Part shown: piece after piece, positions 33,436 to 35,979 of the stretch
How positions within the stretch are numbered: the stretch's first letter is position 1
Layout of the letters: every line of letters starts with the position of its first letter
NCBI GenBank assembly: GCA_944384215.1
Contig: CALWSN010000109.1
Span: 1-35,979 of the forward strand
Length of the DNA: 35,979 nt
From: an uncultured Clostridia bacterium
Lineage (GTDB): Bacteria; Bacillota; Clostridia; Lachnospirales; CAG-274
Reading direction: 5' to 3'
The notes under the pieces: model-generated
Databases searched by the model: none
What the model saw: only the letters and a program-made list of their open reading frames with translations
Told to the model about the DNA's origin: nothing
Position numbers and translations under genes: made by a program

Positions 33436-35013
33436 TTGTCAAATAATGTAGGAGAGAAAAAGAGTAAAAATATACTTTTAAGTATAATAATATTGCTTAG
33501 TATAGTATTAGTTGTGTTTATAGTATCAGGTATTATGTTTTTTAAGGTTGAGGCAGAAAATAAAGAACTACTTAATAATCCTAATATATATAACAATATA
33601 TTTATACAGGATATAAATGTTTCTAATATGTCTAAAGAAGAAGCAAAAAATATACTAAATAATGTAAAGTTAGATGAACAAATAACTTTAGCTTATAAAG
33701 ATAAACAATACACATATAATAAATCAGAATTTGGGGTTACATTAAATAAAGATAAAGCTTTAGAAAATGCTTATAATATTGGTAGAACAGGCTCTGAAAA
33801 AGAGCGTATAAATACAATAAAAGCTCTAGAAAAAAATAATCAAAAAATAGATTTTGAAAAAAATGTAGATGAGCAGGTAGCAAAAAGTAAGCTTGAAGAA
33901 TTAACAAAAGAAATAAATGTAGAGCCTAAAAATGCAACATTAGAAAAAAAAGATGGTAAATTTATTGTAAAAGATGGTAATAATGGCTTAAAGGTTGATT
34001 TTGAACAAACATATGCAAATTTAATTGATGCTTTAAAATTAGAAGGTAATCAAAATATAGAAATTATAGTTACAGAAATAGAACCACAGTATAAATCTCA
34101 AGATTTAAATAAAGTACAACACAACTTAGGTTCATTTTCTACAAAATATACTAATAGAGGTGGAACAGATAACAATCGTATAATAAATATGAAAGTTGCT
34201 GCCGAAAGAGTAAATGGAACTATATTATACCCTGGAGAAATATTTTCTACAAATCAAAAGTTTGGTGCAACAACAAAAGCTAATGGTTATAAGCCAGCTC
34301 CAACTATAGTAAATGGTAAATTTGTAGATGAATATGGTGGTGGTGTGTGTCAAATTTCTAGTACATTATATAATGCTGTGTTATATTCTGAAATTGATGT
34401 AGTAGAAAGACAAAACCATTCATTAAAGGTTGGTTATCTAGATTATAGTTATGATGCAACACTAGCTGGAGACTATATAGATTTTAAATTTAAAAATTCT
34501 ACTAATTATCCTATATATATAGAAAGTTATGTTACAGATAATGAAGTTATTTGTAATATATATGGATATGAAGAAAGACCTACTAATAGAAAAGTAAAAT
34601 TTGAAAACGTGTTAGTAGAAGTTATAGAGCCAGGCCCTAAAGTTATAAAAGAAACTGAAGAGCTACCAGAAGGCGAAGAAAAAGTAGTAGTTAAACCTTT
34701 AAAAGGTTATAAATATAAATTATATAAATTGGTATATGTAGATGATAAATTACAAGAAAAGGTGTTAGTTAATAACAGCTATTATAAGCCGAGAGCAGAA
34801 GAAGTTTTAGTTGGTACTAAAAAAGTAGAGCAAGTCATAAATATAGATAGCGAAACTATTAGTACAAATGAAAATGCACAAGAAAGTCAAACACAACAAA
34901 CATCTTTAACAACACAAGAACAAACAATAGAAACTATAACAGAGGCTACAACAATAACAGAAACTACACAAGAAGATGTTATAGAAAACCCTACAATAGA
35001 AGACAATGAATAA
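33436..35013 (+). CDS. VanW-family surface protein with C-terminal G5 domain
   Basis: A 525-residue protein starts at TTG 33436, 8 bases after GGAGG; an in-frame TTG at 33421 lies before the ribosome site. Residues 12-34 form a signal-anchor helix. A peptidoglycan-binding-4-like region follows (about 50-220). The VanW domain (about 228-375) has VAAERVNGTILYPGEIFS, GGGVCQISSTLYNAVL and ERQNHSL. A G5-like domain comes next (388-463, VEVIEPGPKVIKETEELPEG and YKPRAEEVLVGTKKV). A Thr/Gln/Glu-rich tail (about 470-525) has the look of a wall-spanning or disordered segment without an LPXTG signal. VanW proteins are found in glycopeptide-resistance clusters and as YoaR-like housekeeping proteins; no resistance genes are nearby. 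Confidence 0.9.
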   Translation: MSNNVGEKKSKNILLSIIILLSIVLVVFIVSGIMFFKVEAENKELLNNPNIYNNIFIQDINVSNMSKEEAKNILNNVKLDEQITLAYKDKQYTYNKSEFGVTLNKDKALENAYNIGRTGSEKERINTIKALEKNNQKIDFEKNVDEQVAKSKLEELTKEINVEPKNATLEKKDGKFIVKDGNNGLKVDFEQTYANLIDALKLEGNQNIEIIVTEIEPQYKSQDLNKVQHNLGSFSTKYTNRGGTDNNRIINMKVAAERVNGTILYPGEIFSTNQKFGATTKANGYKPAPTIVNGKFVDEYGGGVCQISSTLYNAVLYSEIDVVERQNHSLKVGYLDYSYDATLAGDYIDFKFKNSTNYPIYIESYVTDNEVICNIYGYEERPTNRKVKFENVLVEVIEPGPKVIKETEELPEGEEKVVVKPLKGYKYKLYKLVYVDDKLQEKVLVNNSYYKPRAEEVLVGTKKVEQVINIDSETISTNENAQESQTQQTSLTTQEQTIETITEATTITETTQEDVIENPTIEDNE

Positions 35014-35054
35014 TAAAAAGAAAAGGTATATTAATTATACCTTTTCTTTTTATT
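35012..35054 (+). terminator. Intrinsic terminator, perfect 19-bp stem
   Basis: 35012-35030 pairs perfectly with 35036-35054 around TTAAT, with a T-rich right arm. It closes the operon that starts at the helicase. Confidence 0.85.
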
Positions 35055-35139
35055 ATTCTAATTAAGGTATTAGTTAATAACTTTATTTAAAAATATTTAA
35101 TAATACCTATTTTTTAATACCAAACATTTAAAAATTTGA

Positions 35140-35505
35140 TTATTCTACAACAATATTTTCTATTATCCACTTTACGAAGTAATAACCATAAAATAAAAAA
35201 CCTATACCAAATGTAAATAATCCTATTAAGCCTAGAATAATTATTTTAACATAAAGTTCGCTAGATGAACCAATAAATCTTAAATGTCTACCATTATAAG
35301 TTGTATTTTGTACACACCATCTAACTAGACAACCCATTAAAAATGGATATAATATACCAATTGATACCGCACTTCCTATACTTATTAATAATGTATAGCC
35401 TACATATCCTAATGCAGAGCCATTAAATTGTAAGTTTGAAAATATAGGCTTTTGAGCAAAATTTTCAAACTGAGGGTTAAAACTTTGATTATTAAATTCA
35501 TTCAT
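35140..35505 (-). CDS. DUF898-like small membrane protein
   Basis: A 121-residue protein has a polar, Asn/Gln/Phe-rich N-terminus and two or three membrane helices (GYVGYTLLISIGSAVSIGIL; VKIIILGLIGLFTFGIGFLF). The middle WCVQNTTYNGRHLRFIGSSS resembles the YjgN/DUF898 pattern with its conserved aromatic-basic turn. The function is unknown. The start chosen is ATG 35505, which follows GGAGGAA; an upstream ATG at 35520 overlaps that site. Confidence 0.72.
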   Translation of the reverse strand: MNEFNNQSFNPQFENFAQKPIFSNLQFNGSALGYVGYTLLISIGSAVSIGILYPFLMGCLVRWCVQNTTYNGRHLRFIGSSSELYVKIIILGLIGLFTFGIGFLFYGYYFVKWIIENIVVE

Positions 35506-35590
35506 AAAAATTTCCTCCATAAAATTTATTTATTATTTAATTAATTATACGACAAAATATACAAATAGTTTTTTATAATTAATAAATATA

Positions 35591-35637
35591 TTGTTAAAGT
35601 GTCAAACATAGGTTACACTTAAAAGATTTTTTAACAA
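35591..35637. repeat. Nested inverted repeats, likely the end of a decayed insertion sequence
   Basis: TTGTTAAA (35591-35598) pairs with TTTAACAA (35630-35637), and AAGTGT (35597-35602) with ACACTT (35615-35620). It lies just past the transposase remnant at 35701-35799. Its GTGTCAAAC core resembles the complement of the sequence before the transposase start at 35954 (GTCGCAAACTTA). A further hairpin with T-tail follows at 35633-35675. Confidence 0.35.
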
Positions 35638-35700
35638 AGATAAGAATAAATAATATTATCTTATCTTTGTTTTTATATTGATATAGTAAATTTATATATT

Positions 35701-35799
35701 TTAAAATATAAATAAGTATTGTTCTACTACTTGATTAGGTGATTTAAATCCTAAACAAGTTTTTATATAATTATTTGATTTTAATTGATATTTAGCTAA
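35701..35799 (-). pseudogene. Remnant of an IS30-family transposase C-terminus
   Basis: On the minus strand an open frame of 32 codons ends with KTCLGFKSPNQVVEQYLFIF. KTCLGFKSPNQV resembles the RPRKCLGFKTPYEV ending of IS30-family transposases. A TAA lies just before it (35800-35802) and no start or catalytic DDE region remains, so it is a fragment. Confidence 0.55.
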
Positions 35800-35953
35800 T
35801 TATTTTTTGTTACCTATGTATTATACCTCAACACATAACTTATACAAAAAATTATAAATTGTAAAATTAAATTGCAGTTTTCAATAAAAATAAAAAAACA
35901 TAGTTTACTGTGTTATAATTAAGTTTGCGACAACTAAATCAAAGGAGTAAACT

Positions 35954-35979
35954 ATGCAAGATAAGTATATAATAAAAAG
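35954..35979 (+). CDS. 5' end of an ORF, possibly an IS30-family transposase (truncated by window)
   Basis: ATG 35954 follows AAAGGAG by 7 bases and a TATAAT at 35914-35919. Only MQDKYIIK can be read before the window ends. A short basic start of this kind is seen in clostridial IS30 transposases, and an IS30-type remnant lies 150 bases upstream, but eight residues cannot prove identity. Confidence 0.4.

Noticed and set aside
33436..35013. Glycopeptide resistance locus suggested by VanW
   Set aside because: No VanH, VanA/B ligase, VanX or VanRS genes are near; VanW with a G5 domain is a common housekeeping surface protein in Clostridia.

Overview
The window is very AT-rich chromosomal DNA from a low-GC, anaerobic, probably flagellated Gram-positive bacterium of the class Clostridia, most likely near the Lachnospirales. 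The placement rests on an iscR-iscS-iscU-mnmA cluster, a TIGR03826-type flagellar zinc-ribbon protein, a DUF6240/FliK-like protein, purine control by a ZTP riboswitch, strong AGGAGG-type ribosome binding sites and tRNA genes without encoded CCA. The genus is not determined.

Layout. Positions 1-1750 hold the end of prfB, a Cof-type HAD phosphatase and the TIGR03826 protein. A small unannotated tail-anchored ORF follows on the minus strand (1808-1978). Positions 2213-5413 are the Fe-S cluster and tRNA-thiolation operon iscR-iscS-iscU-mnmA. A 235-bp hairpin-rich, MITE-like element (5443-5677) separates it from an rlmD-type 23S rRNA methyltransferase, an acetyltransferase gene broken by an in-frame stop, a cyclophilin lipoprotein on the minus strand, a sulfatase and a secreted stalk-domain protein. 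Positions 11582-14803 hold a large DUF6240/FliK-like gene split by an in-frame TAA. After it come a BFD-type ferredoxin (minus), an unknown gene with truA, a butanol-type alcohol dehydrogenase, an unknown acidic protein and a glycerol dehydrogenase.

A four-tRNA operon (Phe, Gly-UCC, Gly-GCC, Gly-UCC; minus strand) follows, then purH (minus) with a ZTP riboswitch and its terminator. A glucose/GlcNAc-type PTS permease is transcribed divergently, followed by a LacI regulator. A minus-strand pair encodes an orphan prepilin peptidase and a membrane-anchored PEGA protein. Positions 27284-35013 look like one six-gene operon: a UvrD-type helicase, a 37-aa membrane peptide, a single-pass membrane protein, two DUF4097 paralogues (one with a SHOCT-like N-terminus, one membrane-anchored) and a VanW/G5 protein. 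The right edge has a DUF898-like membrane protein, a decayed IS30-type transposase fragment and the first codons of what may be an intact IS30 transposase.

Most of the window is housekeeping DNA. No CRISPR array, phage block or obvious defence system was found. The points most worth a second look are the two genes interrupted by in-frame TAA codons (one with a Shine-Dalgarno sequence laid over the stop and AUU as the only well-placed start), the MITE-like element, the rlmD promoter inside the loop of a long hairpin, and the envelope operon with twin DUF4097 proteins. All functional statements are read from sequence by eye; no database search was run.
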